This document shows, one piece after another, positions 23,725 to 35,770 of a stretch of DNA of 64,000 bases. The notes beneath the pieces are model-generated. The model saw only the letters and a list, made by a program, of their open reading frames with translations. It searched no databases and had not been told where the DNA came from. Positions within the stretch are counted from its first letter, which is position 1, and the number at the start of each line of letters is the position of its first letter. Source of the DNA: Hymenopus coronatus. Lineage: Eukaryota > Arthropoda > Insecta > Mantodea > Hymenopodidae. The position numbers were made by a program, and so were the translations under genes. Location: assembly GCA_030762935.1 (NCBI GenBank), contig CM060899.1:57648501-57712500 (forward strand), given 5' to 3'.

Positions 23725-24340
23725 ATCTGCTGTGTTCCATTCACATGACTTTCTCCATGTCTCTGTATAAATTACTTTTAATAAGCTTATTTTTCTATCT
23801 ATTTAATGCTAAACACTAACAGAAACGTTCTTATTACTTAGTTCCTTTATAAGTAGAAGGGACATAAGGGAATACACTAGACTAAACCGACAGTAAAATG
23901 TTTTAAAATGTTGTTGCAATGTGATTGAAATCCCTTTCTTTGCGTGGCCAAGCGTTGACAAGTACTCGTATGAGAAAAGTTTAAATTTTTTAAAAATGAA
24001 ATAATTAACAAGTAATATCTCGAAAACGATCAATTCCACGGAAAGAGTATATGAAATAAATTGTATGTTTTATCGAGATATACATTTCTTGTGAAGTAAG
24101 TTTTTGTCTATCTCTTACGGTTTACCAGTTATGCAATATTCAATAAAAATAATCCAGAATGAAGAGCTCTTCAGAGGCTATTCCCAGAAAATCCAAGATA
24201 TGCATTTCGTTTGTCATAAAAGTATCTTCCTACGGTATTTTAATAAAAATCGTAACAGCCATTTTTGATAAAATCAAAATTTTCAAAAAATATTCCATGT
24301 AAAGGGTAGCTGGGGGTTGGGGGATTTTCTTAATATCTGA
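23725..24340 (-). mobile_element. HIN-1 element, 5' truncated
   Basis: Begins ATCTGCTGTGTTCCATTCAC directly in the A-tract of the preceding plus-strand fragment. Runs to GGGGATTTTCTTAATATCTG, where it is cut. Confidence 0.8.
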
Positions 24341-24360
24341 GTTCAGTATTTTTAAGGACA

Positions 24361-25246
24361 CAAGTATTTTCAATAAAATACTCCCCAAAACTACCCTTTA
24401 CATAGAAAATTTTTCGAAAATTTTGATTTTCTCAAAAATGGCTTAAACGATTTTGATTAAAATACCGTATGTTTAAGATATTTTATCACAAACGAACTGC
24501 ATATCTTAAATTTTCTGGGAATAGCCTGTATATACCTTTATATTCTGGAAGATTTTTTTTTTTTTTAATTTTGTTGTTGTTGGGTAGTGTTTAACGCCCG
24601 CTTTAACTACTAATGGCATCGCAGGCGGTGACACTGATGATACATGAATGACGATGGAGCACCGGTGGAATGCGATGGCGGGAAAAACCGGAGTACCCGG
24701 AGAAAATCTGCCCCAGCGCCGCTTTGTCCACCACAAATCTCACATACAGTCGCTTGAGAGGGAACCCCGGCCTTCTAGGTGAGAGGCGAGTGGTCTAACC
24801 ACTCGGCCACGGCGCGGCCACTTTTTTAATTTTGAATAACTGGTAAACCGTAATAGACAAAAATTTACCACACGAAAAATGTAGATCTCTTTAAAACCAC
24901 AATTTAGGTCATATGCATTTTTTCATGGAGTTCTCTATTTTTGAGATATTGCTTGTTATTTATTGGTTTCAATTTTAAAATACAGTTCTCATACGGGAAC
25001 TTGTCACTCTTGGCCACGCAAAGAAACGGATTTCAATCCCATAACAACCACATTTTAAAGCATTTGATTGTCGGCTTAGTCTAATGTATTCACTTATTTT
25101 CCTTCTGTTTACAAGGAAGCAAGTAAAACTGTTATTACTGCAAATGTTTATCTCGATTAGTATGAAATGGAAGAATAAGCTTATCAACAATAATTTGTTA
25201 CAGAGATGTAGAGAAAGTCATGTGAATGGAAACGCATCAGATTTTT
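24361..25246 (+). mobile_element. HIN-1 element, split by a SINE-B
   Basis: Resumes the consensus at TTTTCAATAAAATACTCC and ends TGTGAATGGAAACGCATCAG plus ATTTTT. Interrupted at 24574-24821 by SINE-B. Confidence 0.85.
24561..24834 (-). repeat. SINE-B, short subfamily, 13-bp target duplication
   Basis: Body 24574-24821 on the minus strand. The head carries the A box (GGCCGAGTGGTTAGACC on the minus strand), CACAAATCTCACATACAGTC and GGAGTACCCGGAGAAAATC. Flanked by a perfect direct repeat TTTTTTAATTTTG (24561-24573 and 24822-24834). Host is a HIN-1 copy, so the SINE is younger than that copy. Confidence 0.92.
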
Positions 25247-25249
25247 GAG

Positions 25250-25525
25250 TTAGAGTTTGTAGTAATATTACAACATAGATTCATACATTTGGAGAACTGA
25301 TGATCCCAATAAAGCATATTGGATACTATACAACACATGCATAAACATACTAAAACTGGTACTACATGAATACACATGTGACCTTACTATGTTACTGAGA
25401 AGGAAGTCTTTCACACATAGCTCCTTCGTTACAGTAAGGCTTTCTGGAATAAACTCATAGGAAACAAAACTCTGAGGATCACCTTTCTATCTCTAAAAAT
25501 CCCTGTCAAATAAAATCTCAAACCA
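25250..25525. other. Unassigned sequence
   Basis: Nothing recognised. Confidence 0.3.
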
Positions 25526-25528
25526 GTA

Positions 25529-25765
25529 GTCGCAAGCTTTCACGGCCGGAGTCCAAATTATAACTAGAAGAATTTTCCGGGCTGAGAAGCCGTGGTCTGC
25601 TGGAGTTTTCAGGTCCAGACGTTTCGTTCATGCGACCAAACCTTCACCGAGAAGACTTAGACCACGCACTAAAGATGTTCACCGCAGTCGTGAACGAAAC
25701 GTCTGGACCTGAAAACTTCAGCAGACCATAGCTTCTCAGCCCAGAAAGTAATTCTAGTTATAAAA
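25529..25765. mobile_element. Foldback element with 70-bp inverted arms
   Basis: Left arm 25560-25636 and right arm 25686-25761 are inverse copies (AACTAGAA...GGGCTGAGAAGC...TGGTCTGCTG...GTCCAGACGTTTCGTTCA) with only a few mismatches, around a loop of about 50 bp. The left side also carries AGTCGCAAGCTTTCACGGCC, missing at the right. No open frame; a MITE or foldback of unknown superfamily. Confidence 0.85.
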
Positions 25766-25807
25766 TCTCTCACATTCATACGCGTTTTCTCAAGGGATTT
25801 AACTTTT

Positions 25808-25910
25808 AATTTCTCTACTTAGTACACACATAGTGCATAGGTAGAAGGTATTGCGTTCCACTCAAAATTCGACTCCCAGATTTCACTGGAAATACACATT
25901 GTAAGGTTCC

Positions 25911-25975
<65 letters not shown>

Positions 25976-26030
25976 TAAAAGGTCTGTCATGTGTATGTGT
26001 CTGTGTGTGAGAGAGAACGAGAGAGATTAG
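25808..26030 (+). mobile_element. HIN-1 5' end fragment with (AT)n expansion
   Basis: TTTCTCTACTTAGTACACAC through TTTCACTGGAAATACACATT; then an (AT)n run of about 60 bp (25913-25972) and the TGTGTCTGTGTGTGAGAGAG tract. Cut after that. Confidence 0.75.
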
Positions 26031-26149
26031 TCCTGGGAATCTGGTAAACAGAGGGGAAGAGTTACCTTTCCCCATTCCATCTGGAGTGTTATTAAGAGTT
26101 GTTCGGCATGTCAAGTGCAGTAGTGGCGGAGCCAGCCAATTTTAAAGGC

Positions 26150-26620
26150 GAGTGGCCGGATACCAAAATGTATCTTGCAGTGCTTCTTCCTCAAATGAGG
26201 CTTTAGAAACCTTTTTGGGAGTATAGTAGAACCCACACCTTTTCTCGACGCAACCTTATCCATGACAGGCTTAATGGTAGACACTAAGAGACGCAGTTTT
26301 ATAAACGATTATCTTCAGTTAAGCTGGAGCATCATCACTCGTAGTATAGTTTAACTTTTATAATCATACCTGAAAGTTTAGCTGTTTTATCCTGATTAGC
26401 ATGCGCAGAATTAAAATACCGTCTGATGTTATTATTTTTCACGTAGCATGACTGTTTAGAATACAATATACATTCAGACTTTTCACTAATTCAGAACGCA
26501 GAAATAATCAGTTTCCCATTCTACGCGCAATTTGTATACAGCATTCTCCTGTGACATCTTCAATGAAACGTTACTGTCTGTAGTTATTCGTCATGTATTA
26601 AGCAGACACATGGAGGGGTA
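26150..26620. repeat. Repeat Y, copy 1 (no SINE)
   Basis: Aligns with 49090-49715: TCAAATGAGG, GGAGTATAGTAGAAC, ACACCTTTTCTCGAC, a TGTCTGATG-like block, TTTCACGTAGCA, CCCATTCTACGCGC, CAATGAAACGT, TTATTCGTCATGTA. No recognised coding. This copy lacks the SINE present in copy 2. Confidence 0.7.
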
Positions 26621-27020
26621 AGAAGGGATGTAATTTCATAAAGAACAGGGAGAGATAAAGGAAATCAATTAGTATTTAAAAATTTAGCCATGATGTAGGG
26701 TAGATGATGTATTATTTATTTAAGAAAAGTATTAATTACCAGCAAATGCTGTTTATAATATTTTATAATTGTTTCAAACGCGGAAGAAAAGAACACAGAC
26801 TGTGAGACGTTAGGCTACTTTTGGAGAATGCCGTCTTTCTAGGCCGGTTCTTCTCAAGAGACAACAAAAGTTGAGCAGACCGGTTTACCTTCACATTAAG
26901 TCGTGCAGTGTTCTTCGCCGTAAGCTTTCGCCATATTCTGCTATTTATAGAGAGGCCTTATACAGACAGGAAAAAATCAGGCTTGGAAATCAAAGCTGTG
27001 TTAACCAGCATGTAAGATAA
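26621..27020. other. Unassigned sequence
   Basis: Nothing recognised. Confidence 0.3.
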
Positions 27021-27028
27021 CTATTTTT

Positions 27029-27169
27029 ACTTTCTCTACACGTACTGTGTATATAGTGTATAGAGAAGGTATTGTATTGATACCGAGATGTCACCGGATA
27101 TATATGTATATTGAGAACCCCCTGAATCCAAAAAAAAAAATTTTTTAGAAACAGGTCTTGTCTGTCTGT

Positions 27170-27201
<32 letters not shown>

Positions 27202-27900
27202 CGGTGGGCAGCACAGCTCAAAAACGAAAAAAACGTTTAAAACCAAACTTGGTATTTAGATTTGGTATCTTCCAAGGTTGCGACACGAAGATTTTCAAGA
27301 AAATCCCCTCATCCGCAACTACCCTTTACATGGAGCTTTTTTCGAAAATTTTAATTTTCTAAAAAATGGCTCTAACGATTTTGATTAAAATGCCATACTA
27401 AACATATTTGCACGACAAATAAAATGTATATATTGAATTTTCTGGTAATAGCCTCTGAAGACTACTTCATTCTGGATGAGTTTTACGGAATTTTGCATAA
27501 CTGCTAAACCGTAAGAGGTGGACAAAAACTTACCACACAGAAAATGTAGACCACACATAAACACACAATCAATGTTATATACATTTTTGTGGAGTTGATC
27601 GTTTTTAAGATATTCCTGTTTCAGCTTTGAAAAACGTACACTTTTCTCGTACAGGAATTTGTCAACTCGTGTCCATACAAATAAAGGAACTTCAGTCACA
27701 TAGCAACCAGCTTTTAACTGTCACTTTAACCAATAGTACTTCCTTATTTCGCTTCTACTTACAAGGAAGCAAGTAATAAGACTATTTCTGCTAATTTTTT
27801 CTCGATTAGCATGAAGTAAATGAGCTTACATAAGCTTTTTAACAATAATTTGTTGCAGAGATGTAGAGAAAGTCATGTGAATGGAACACATCAGATTTTT
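27029..27900 (+). mobile_element. HIN-1 element, full length
   Basis: 872 bp. TTTTT-ACTTTCTCTACACG, palindrome, internal (TG)n run at about 27166-27200, CTACCCTTTACATGGAGC, GCTAAACCGTAAGAG, ending TGTGAATGGAACACATCAGA plus TTTTT. One of the cleanest copies. Confidence 0.92.
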
Positions 27901-28065
27901 GTGATTAAAAAGGGGTGGTCTGTTGCAGTCTTTCTAGTGTAGGTAAATAATATAGTAGAATATTTGTAAACAGGAACAAAGGGGTGGAAGGTGCTCTCAA
28001 ATGACCAAAACTTCGGTTAAACATAAACATGTGATTTTTATGTGTTTAAAAACTTTTTTTTTTTT

Positions 28066-28881
28066 ACTTTCTCTAGCCCATATATACAATGTACACAGTG
28101 GATTGAGAAGGTATTCGATGTCGAAATTTCACTGGAAATATGTTTTGAGTTCCCCTATGTCTGAAAAAAAAAGCATTTTTAGAAAAATGGCCATGTGCTT
28201 GCCTGTGGATAGCATAGCTCAAAAACGAAAATACCGTTAAATATTAAACTTGGTATTTAAGTTTAGTATCTTCCAAGGCAGCGACACGAAGATTTTTCAA
28301 GAAAATCCCCTTTAATGGAAAAATTGTTGAAATGTTTATTTTTCTCAAAAATGGCTCTAACGGTTTTGATTAAAATACCATATACACATTAAAGGTACTT
28401 ACATCACAAATAAAATGTATATTTTGAATTTTATGGAAATAGCCTCTGAAGACCTGTTTATTCTGGATGGGTATTGTAGAATTTCGCGTAACAGTTAAAA
28501 CTGAAGAGATAGACAAAACCTTACTACACAAAAGTGTAGATCTCGTTAAAACACATAATTTATGTCAAATACGTTTTTCTTGTAGAGTTGACCATTTTTA
28601 GGTATTTCTTGCTATTGGTTTCAATTTTAAACTACTTAACTTTTCTCAAACAGCACCATCCAAACCGAACTGAACTTTAATTGTTTCACAGAGCGACCAG
28701 CTTTTAAAAAATTTGCTATCCATTTACCTAATACATTCCCTTATTTCCCTTCTACTTACAAGGAAACAAGTAATAAAACCAATTCTGCTGATGTATGTCT
28801 CGATTAGCAAAAAATAGTAATCTTTAGTAAGAATTGTTTGTGTATGGAACAGCTACAGAAAGTAATGTGAATGTATCACAT

Positions 28882-28922
<41 letters not shown>
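28066..28922 (+). mobile_element. HIN-1 element ending in a long T run
   Basis: T-run then ACTTTCTCTAGCCCATATAT at left; 3' end AATGTGAATGTATCACATAG, followed by about 37 Ts (28886-28922), which expands the usual T5 terminus. Confidence 0.85.
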
Positions 28923-28927
<5 letters not shown>

Positions 28928-28990
28928 TAGGTGAAAATAAATGAAGACGATGCATATACCTATACAATGTTAACAAAGCATTTAAAAAAA

Positions 28991-29822
28991 ATCTTGCGTT
29001 CCATTCACATGACCTACTCAACCTGTTCTGCAAACGAACTATTCTTACAAAGGTCGTTACACCCAACTGGGTAGTGTGGTGGTAGCGTGTCTGCCTCACA
29101 TTCAACAGGTTGCGAGTTCGAATCTCGCTTAGGGTGAGTTACCCGGCTAAGGTTCTTTTAAGGGATTTTCCTTTGCCCTGAGAAGACGAATCTCGAGTAA
29201 TTTTAAGTTCCATAAACCCCTAGATCATTTGAGCATCATTTCACCAATTTCATTAATCGTCCGCTATGACCAACCAGATTAAAGGGCGTTAAACTAAAAA
29301 AAAATATATGATTTTACTTACATCATGCTAATTAATATAAACATGAGCATAAATAGTCTTATTACTTGCTTACTTGTAAGTAGAAGGGAAATAAGAGTAT
29401 ACACTAGTCTACACTAGTACTCAAATATTTAAAAACCTATCGTTATGTGAAACAATTGATCTGCATGACTAGAAGTAAAATTAAAAAGATATGAAATGAA
29501 TGATGACTTCCCGTTTAAGACAAGTTTAAACAGATAACAAAGAATATCTTGCAAACGGTTAACTCTACATAAAAAATGTGACATAAATTGTGTATTTTAA
29601 CGAGCTCTATATATTTGTGTAGCAAGTTTTTGTCTCTTATGGTTTGCCAGTTACACAAAAGTCTTCCAGAACGAAGAGGTCTTCAGAAGCTATTCCTAGA
29701 AAATTAAAGATATGCGTTTCATTTCTCGTGACAATGTCTTAAATATATGGATGGCATTTTAATTAAAATCGTTAGAGCCAATTTTAAGAAAATCAGAATT
29801 TCCGAAAAAGTTCCATATAAAT
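28991..29822 (-). mobile_element. HIN-1 element, split by SINE-C and 5' truncated
   Basis: ATCTTGCGTTCCATTCACAT start; broken at about 29066 by SINE-C; resumes at about 29305 (TTTACTTACATCATGCTAAT) and ends at TTCCATATAAATTG. Confidence 0.8.
29067..29300 (+). repeat. SINE-C
   Basis: tRNA-like head GGGTAGTGTGGTGGTAGCG with B box GCGAGTTCGAATCTCGC. Body has GAGAAGACGAATCTCGAGTA, ATTTGAGCATCATTTCACCA, tail TTAAAGGGCGTTAAAC plus A-run. Inserted in a HIN-1 copy. No clean target duplication. Confidence 0.88.
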
Positions 29823-30425
29823 TGTAAAAACGGCAGGAGTACACACGGCTGTCAACAAATGAAGATTGTTTTCATAAGAAATGATCTCTTGTTCTTCATT
29901 GTGCTCTGCACTGCACCCAAATATTCGGAAGTAATATTTATTGTATGTATTTTATACTAAATTGAGTCAAAATTGCTTTTTCATATATAATAAATCATAT
30001 CCCATGTGTAGACCACAGACCCTTGACCCAGATGGGTCAAAACAAATAGCATTGCGGGCCAAAAATAACCCAAGGCCCGTATGTTGCACAGGCCTAATGT
30101 AGGCCAATGTGAATGTCAATGAATGTTCATATTTCTTATTTACCTAATTAGCGCAACACAAGAGGGAAAATTATTGCACTAGAATCAGTGATGACAGTTC
30201 GCATGGAACTGCTTCCTTGATTAGTAATGAAATGGCTTTTCTCGTCACGCGGTTTAACAGTTGCGTCACGACTTAAGGTGACGTCACGGCTACGCATTCT
30301 TTTATAATCATTGTAATTCTTATGAAGTGCCGCCAGCAACATAAAATAGTTTCATGGCACGGAACGAGTGGGTATTCCAAATATCTTTGGTTGCGGTCTT
30401 TAGTACTTAACACAGGGTGCTTCAC
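29823..30425. other. Unassigned sequence
   Basis: Contains the short inverted words GACCCAGATGGGTC and AAGGCCCGTATG. No feature I can name. Confidence 0.3.
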
Positions 30426-30427
30426 AT

Positions 30428-32106
30428 AAAAACCTGAACTACATTCACACGAATTTATCTACCTACTACCGTTTATTTTCATTTAGACTGCAGAAGTAAT
30501 CCTGCAAAAGCTTGTTCTTTTATCTGCTTCAGATTGGGATACATTTGCAGAAATAGTTTCTCTACAAACTTCGTTATAAGTAAAAAGAGAATAACGCTAG
30601 TCAAATGTATAAATATTACTCGCTGTATACTGACCATGAAATCCCATGTGCTCTCAATTGCATTGCTAGAAACTACTGCATTTAAAAAGTGTCAAAGTAC
30701 TCACAAGTTGAAACGAACACAACGGATACCTCCGAAATGTCTGATGCTAAAACTGTGTTTTAAATTGTGTATTTTAAAGAGATCTGCATTTTTTGCACAA
30801 TAGATTTTTGTCTATCTCTTATGGTTTACCCGTTATAAAATTATATGAAATTCCTTTCTGATGGTGACCACTCAGGCTGTTCCCAAAAAACTGAATGTAT
30901 TCATTTTATCGTGCAAATATTTTAAATATATGGCACGTAAATAAAAACCATATAGGCTCTTTTTGAGAATATAAAGACTACAAAACCTTTCTTCATGTAA
31001 AGGCTAGTTTGGATTGGGCTTTTCTTGAACATCTTTGTGATTGAATTAGTTCAAGTTTGGTATTTATTGGATATTTCGTTTTTACTTTCAGTAGCTCATA
31101 TGAACAATGTGCATAGTGAATAGAGAAGGTATTGAATTCCACCCAAAAATTCAATGTCGAGATTTCACCGGAAATATGTTTTGAAGTCCCCTGGGTCCAA
31201 ATAAAACATTTTTAGAAAAAAGTGCGTTATGTATGTGTATGTGTGAGTGTGTGTGGACAACGTAGCTGATAAGCGAAAAGTCCACTTAGTACCAAACTAG
31301 GGATTTAAGTTTAGTATCTCCGGATGCGACAAGATTTTCAAGAAAATCCCGCCACCCCCGACTACCATCTATATGGAAAAATGTTCGAAAATTTCTATTT
31401 TCTCAAAAATGGTTTGAACGATTTTCATTAAAATATCGTATACTGAGATATTCACATCACAAATAACATGCATGCACCTCTTTATTCAGGATGAATTTTG
31501 CTGAATTTTGTATAACTGGTAAACCGTAAGAGATAGACCAAAACTTACCACAAAAAATGTAGATCTCGTTAAAACACACAATTTATTTCATATATACCTG
31601 CGTTTTTTTTTTGTTTTTTTTTTTTTTGTATAATTGGCCGTTTCTGAGATATTAGTTGTTATTGGTTTCAGCTTTAAAATACTTATACTTTCTTCAAACG
31701 GGACCATACAAAGCAAACCGAATATCAATTGTTTCATATAACGACGACCTTTTAAAGGATTTGTCTATCGCTGTAGCCTAATGTATTTCCTTATTTCCCT
31801 ACTACTTATAAGAAAGCAAGCAATAAGAGTATTTGTGCTAATGTTTATCTCGATTAGAATGATTTAGATAAAATTATTATATTTTATAAGAGTAGTTTGT
31901 ATTTGGAACAGCTAGAGAAAGTTATGTGAATGGAATGCAACAGATTTTTAATAATAGGTATGCTATTCAGACACACACGCGCGCGCGCGCATACAAGACC
32001 ATTTTCTAAAAATGATGATTGGGATTTAAGGGCCCTTAAAATGTCTTTTCGAAGTTTTTTTTGGGTTGAATATAATGCTACCTTTTAACTACTAGGTATG
32101 TGATAG
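30428..32106 (-). mobile_element. Outer HIN-1 element of an opposite-orientation nested pair
   Basis: The left part (30428-31083) stops at GATATTTCGTTTTT. The right part (31950-32106) resumes at GGTATGCTATTCAGACACAC and includes a (CG)n variant of the CA tract and CCCTTAAAATGTCTTTTC. A plus-strand copy occupies the gap. Confidence 0.8.
31084..31949 (+). mobile_element. Inner HIN-1 element of an opposite-orientation nested pair
   Basis: ACTTTCAGTAGCTCATATGA with decayed palindrome at left; TGTGAATGGAATGCAACAGA plus Ts at right. Sits in the CGTTTTT tract of the outer minus copy, the same site used at 58.56 kb. Confidence 0.85.
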
Positions 32107-32293
32107 GGTAAACCACTGAACGATTGGTATGAAACTTGACATATAGTTGACATAATTTGGTTACCGGTTAGAAGTGACTGTCCCACTTTTACTACCTCAC
32201 GTTTATCACTTTACTTTCGACCGATAAAACGAAATGAAAGATTGAATTCCAACTAATCGTGGATGTTTGTCGTTTTATGTTCGTAGATCTATT

Positions 32294-32389
32294 ACTTTCT
32301 CTACCAGTGCATAGTAAGTATTCTACCCAAAAATTTGATGCCCAGATTTTACCAGAAGTACATGTTTTAAGGCCCCCTCAAATTATAAA
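32294..32389 (+). mobile_element. HIN-1 5' end fragment
   Basis: ACTTTCTCTACCAGTGC to CATGTTTTAAGGCCCCCTCA, then replaced by a minus-strand 3' end. Confidence 0.7.
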
Positions 32390-32826
32390 TATCTAATGTG
32401 TTCCATTCACACGACCTTCACCGCATCTGTTACAATTTATTGTTAAAAAGCTTGTTCTATCTACTTCATGCTAATCGAGATAAAGTTAGCAGGAATGATC
32501 TTATTACTTGCTTTCTTATAAGTAGTAGGGAAATAAGGGAATACATTAGGCTAAAGCGATAAACAAATCCTTTAAAAGGTCACCGCTATGTGAAACAATT
32601 GATATTCGGTTTGCTTTGTTTGGTATTGTTAAAAACTGGTTGCTATGGGATTGAAATTAATTTGTTTAATGGCTAGGAGCTGACCATTCCCGTTTGAGAA
32701 AAGTATATTTTAAAGATGAAATCAATAACAAAGAATATATAAAAAAAACGGTGAGCTGTACAACAAAAACAAAACAAGAAAGTGCATGATTATGTGTTTT
32801 AACGAGATTTACATGTTTTGTAAGTT
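32390..32826 (-). mobile_element. HIN-1 3' half
   Basis: ATCTAATGTGTTCCATTCAC to GAGATTTACATGTTTTGTAA, then cut. A short local duplication near 32590-32640. Confidence 0.75.
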
Positions 32827-33766
32827 ATGCTAACAGCTGCTTTGTTGCCAGAGTTGCTTCTGCTAAATTACCATACCACGTGCTCAATCCTGGCGTTATG
32901 CTGGGCTTCAGCTTCAATTTACTCTTTGTTTTTGCTGTTTTCAGTCATTTTAAATTTGCTTTATTTGTTACTTATTTGTTTCATTGTTTGCGCGGCTGTG
33001 AAAATTATTTTTCTATGAGGTCGACCTAGTTGTTGGCGATAGCTCCCGACTTTCGTAAACAAAACACACAAAACAATGTGGCAGCATGTAGCAGAAGAGT
33101 GCGCCTAGTTGATTTGGTTTCTTTTACCCACTAACTTGTTTACCTTATTATTTAATTTGTGATAAAAATGAAAAACCAAAGTTGAGGTGTAATTACAATT
33201 ACCTATAGCCATTTTCTCGTTCCTTAATATGAACTACCCTCGACACCTCAAAGCGCATGGAAGTGATTTTTATTTTCTTTACTTGCTTCATTGCTTTAAT
33301 TTCGCTCCTTAAATACATTTTTATCGAATTATTTCTTTTTCATATATTTAATTAAAATTACTCTTCTTTGTTGTCTCTTCGTAGACAGTTTCATTTATTA
33401 TTACTTCCTGAAGTGCACACATATCGCACATTTCAATATAGCGCTTAGTTCAGAGTTTAGCCGCTAACCTGTCAGACCCCAACTTACGAAAATAGCACTA
33501 TAGCTGTCTGAAGTTCGGAAAGAAATGACGTGGCAAATCAGCTTATCGCTGGAGTCCTTCCAGTTACTGCGCCTCTTCTTGGGACGTTGGCGACAGCAAA
33601 ACATCAACAAGGCTCTTTAATTCTGAAATGAATAGTTGTCACTGTCGCTAGGTGTGTCTGACATGAAGCATACAGGACGGCACGGTAATACCGTCTTATT
33701 TTAGTACAGTAAACGCATAATATAATAGTTTCTTATTTAGTTTCAGTACTCATTAGTTAAGATAAT
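32827..33766. other. Unassigned sequence with a hydrophobic short frame
   Basis: A 63-codon plus-strand frame (32827-33018) is Leu/Ile rich with two membrane-like segments, but it starts right at a repeat edge and resembles nothing I know. The rest shows no feature. Confidence 0.3.
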
Positions 33767-34033
33767 AAGTTCACAAGCCCGCCTGGGTAGTGGTGGTAGC
33801 GTGTCTGCCTCAAATTCAACAGGTCGTGAGTTCGAATGTTGTTTAGGGTGAGTTTCTCGGATAATTGTTTTTCTTCTTCCCCCTCCCCTTTATCCTGAGA
33901 AGACGAATGCCGAGAAACTTTAAGCTCCCTGGACCCCGAGATCATTTGTACATCATTTCACCACTTTCATCAATCGTCCGATATGACTAACCAGGTTAAA
34001 GGACGTTAAGCTTATGAAAAAAAAAAAGTTCAC
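33767..34033 (+). repeat. SINE-C with 8-bp target duplication
   Basis: Body 33775-34025, flanked by AAGTTCAC (33767-33774 and 34026-34033). Head GGGTAGTGGTGGTAGCGTG; B box decayed to GAGTTCGAATGTTG; tail ends GGACGTTAAG plus A-run. Confidence 0.88.
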
Positions 34034-34084
34034 TCTTGGGCGAGTTATATTTCATTTTGACTGGCGGAAAAAGGTGATCCTTAA

Positions 34085-34615
34085 GGTTAGATTTACCGAG
34101 CAGGATGGTTCGGTATGTCGCTATTTCGATCCCCGTGGCCAACCTTCTTACCCCTTTTTGGGGGTTCCCCAGGTCGTCAGCAAGTGCTGTAAAGGTTCAT
34201 TACATCTTCCTCTCTGTCAATTTCCATTATAATGGCATTCTTATTTCATCTCGCTGGTTTCTTTCACGGTTGGAAGTGTCGGTGATGATACTCGGTGCGG
34301 CGTGGCGGGAAAAAAGGACGGTTACTGCAAACTCTTGCCATCCCCCGACTTCAGCTGGTTATCGAGTATAAGGACCGCCCCCTGGGGTCCATGGTTTGCT
34401 TATCCGTCTGTTTCTCTGGTAAGGGTAAGGACTGTCATTGCTGTGTCGCTGCATCCTGCTCCGACCGTCTGGTGTATCCTCTCGCTTCATTCCTCCTCTC
34501 CTGAAAGGACGACCTCTCATGGGGCACCGGTACAGAAGCCGCACTGTTTCGGTGCCAAGTTCCCTCCGTCCGGAACATATCCTAAGTCAGATTTCAATCA
34601 GGTTCATGCAGTGTC
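34085..34615 (+). repeat. SINE-D
   Basis: Head TACCGAGCAGGATGGTTCGG, then a body with GGTTTCTTTCACGGTTGG, GATGATACTCGGTGCGGCG and CCCCGACTTCAGCTGG matching the 10.04-kb copy. Several overlapping frames here (up to 163 codons) are GC-driven shadows. Confidence 0.75.
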
Positions 34616-34624
34616 GCTGTTATT

Positions 34625-35470
34625 GCTTTCTCTAGCCCGTATGTATAATTTACATAGTGGATATAGAACGTATTGTATGCCACCCAAAAGTTCTATGCTG
34701 AGATTTCATCGGAAATATATGTTTAGGGGTCTCCTGAGTCCGAAAAAAAGCATTTTTCGCTCGCGCGCGTGTGTTTGTCTATGGACAACATAGCTCAAAA
34801 ACGAAAAGATCGTTAAATGCCATACTTGGCAGTTTAGTGCCTTCCCAGGATGCAACAAGAAGATTTTCAAGAAAATCCACCACCACAAACTACCCTTTGC
34901 ATGAAAAATGTTTCGAAAATTTTGAATTTATGAAAAATGGCTCTAACGAATTTGATTAAAATACCGTATATTAAAGATACTTACATCCCAAATAAAATGT
35001 ACATACATCTTAAATTTTCTGAAAATAACCTCTGGAGACTTTTTCATTCTGAATGAATTTTGCCGAGATAGACAAACACTTACTGCAAAAAAAAATGTAA
35101 ATCTCGTCAAAATACGCAATTTATGTTCTTTGCATTTTTGTTGTAGAGGTCACTGTTTCCGAGATATTCCTTGTTATTGGTTTTAATTGTAAAGTATTTA
35201 TACTTTTCTCAGACAGGAAATGTCCATTTTTCTTTTGTTCTACTTCTTGCCAAGCGCGAACTACATGACAATCGCACAACGGCACCTTTTAAAACATTTG
35301 ACTATCGCTTTAGTCTAGTGTATTTCCTTAGTTCCCTTCTACTTGTAAGGAACTAATAACATTCTGCTAATGTTTTCTCGATTAGCATGGTGTAGAAAGA
35401 AGAATAATCTTTTGTAACAAGTATGTATAACAGCTAGAAAAAGTCTGTGGGTGTAACACATCAGATTTTT
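34625..35470 (+). mobile_element. HIN-1 element, nearly full length
   Basis: GCTTTCTCTAGCCCGTATGT (first base mutated), decayed palindrome, CGCG variant of the internal tract, and 3' end GGGTGTAACACATCAGATTT. Follows SINE-D directly. Confidence 0.85.
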
Positions 35471-35474
35471 ATAC

Positions 35475-35770
35475 TATATCTGCTATCCCTTGTTCCTAAC
35501 CTTAAAATTCTCTACTCTACAAGTTCTTTACAAGGATTTTCCGCGCTCTATGGACTTAATGTGAACCCGCGCAAATACACTCAAAAGATAAAATATGAGA
35601 GAATTAATTTTACTAATCAAATATTGTCGATTCACTAAGAATGTTCACGTTAACTGAAAGATGAACGCACAGTTTGAACAGAAGGAATATAGATAGACAA
35701 ACTGTCTAGGAACCGGGATAGCTAAAAGGCCGACCGAACCTGTGTAGAGAGAATCGCATGATGTAGCGCA
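35475..35770. other. Unassigned sequence
   Basis: Nothing recognised. Confidence 0.3.

Noticed and set aside
25913..25972. Coding frame with an isoleucine/tyrosine repeat (25815-26114, -)
   Set aside because: It is the translation of an (AT)n microsatellite inside a HIN-1 fragment.
28886..28922. Poly-A tail of a processed pseudogene or LINE on the minus strand
   Set aside because: The run directly continues the T-rich 3' terminus of a HIN-1 copy; no coding remnant beside it.
32827..33018. Hydrophobic 63-codon membrane protein
   Set aside because: Starts at a repeat boundary, AT-rich codons give Leu/Ile/Phe by default, and no homologue is recognised.
34105..34793. Frames up to 163 codons on the plus strand
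   Set aside because: GC-rich SINE-D body lowers stop density; the frame runs across the SINE/HIN-1 junction.
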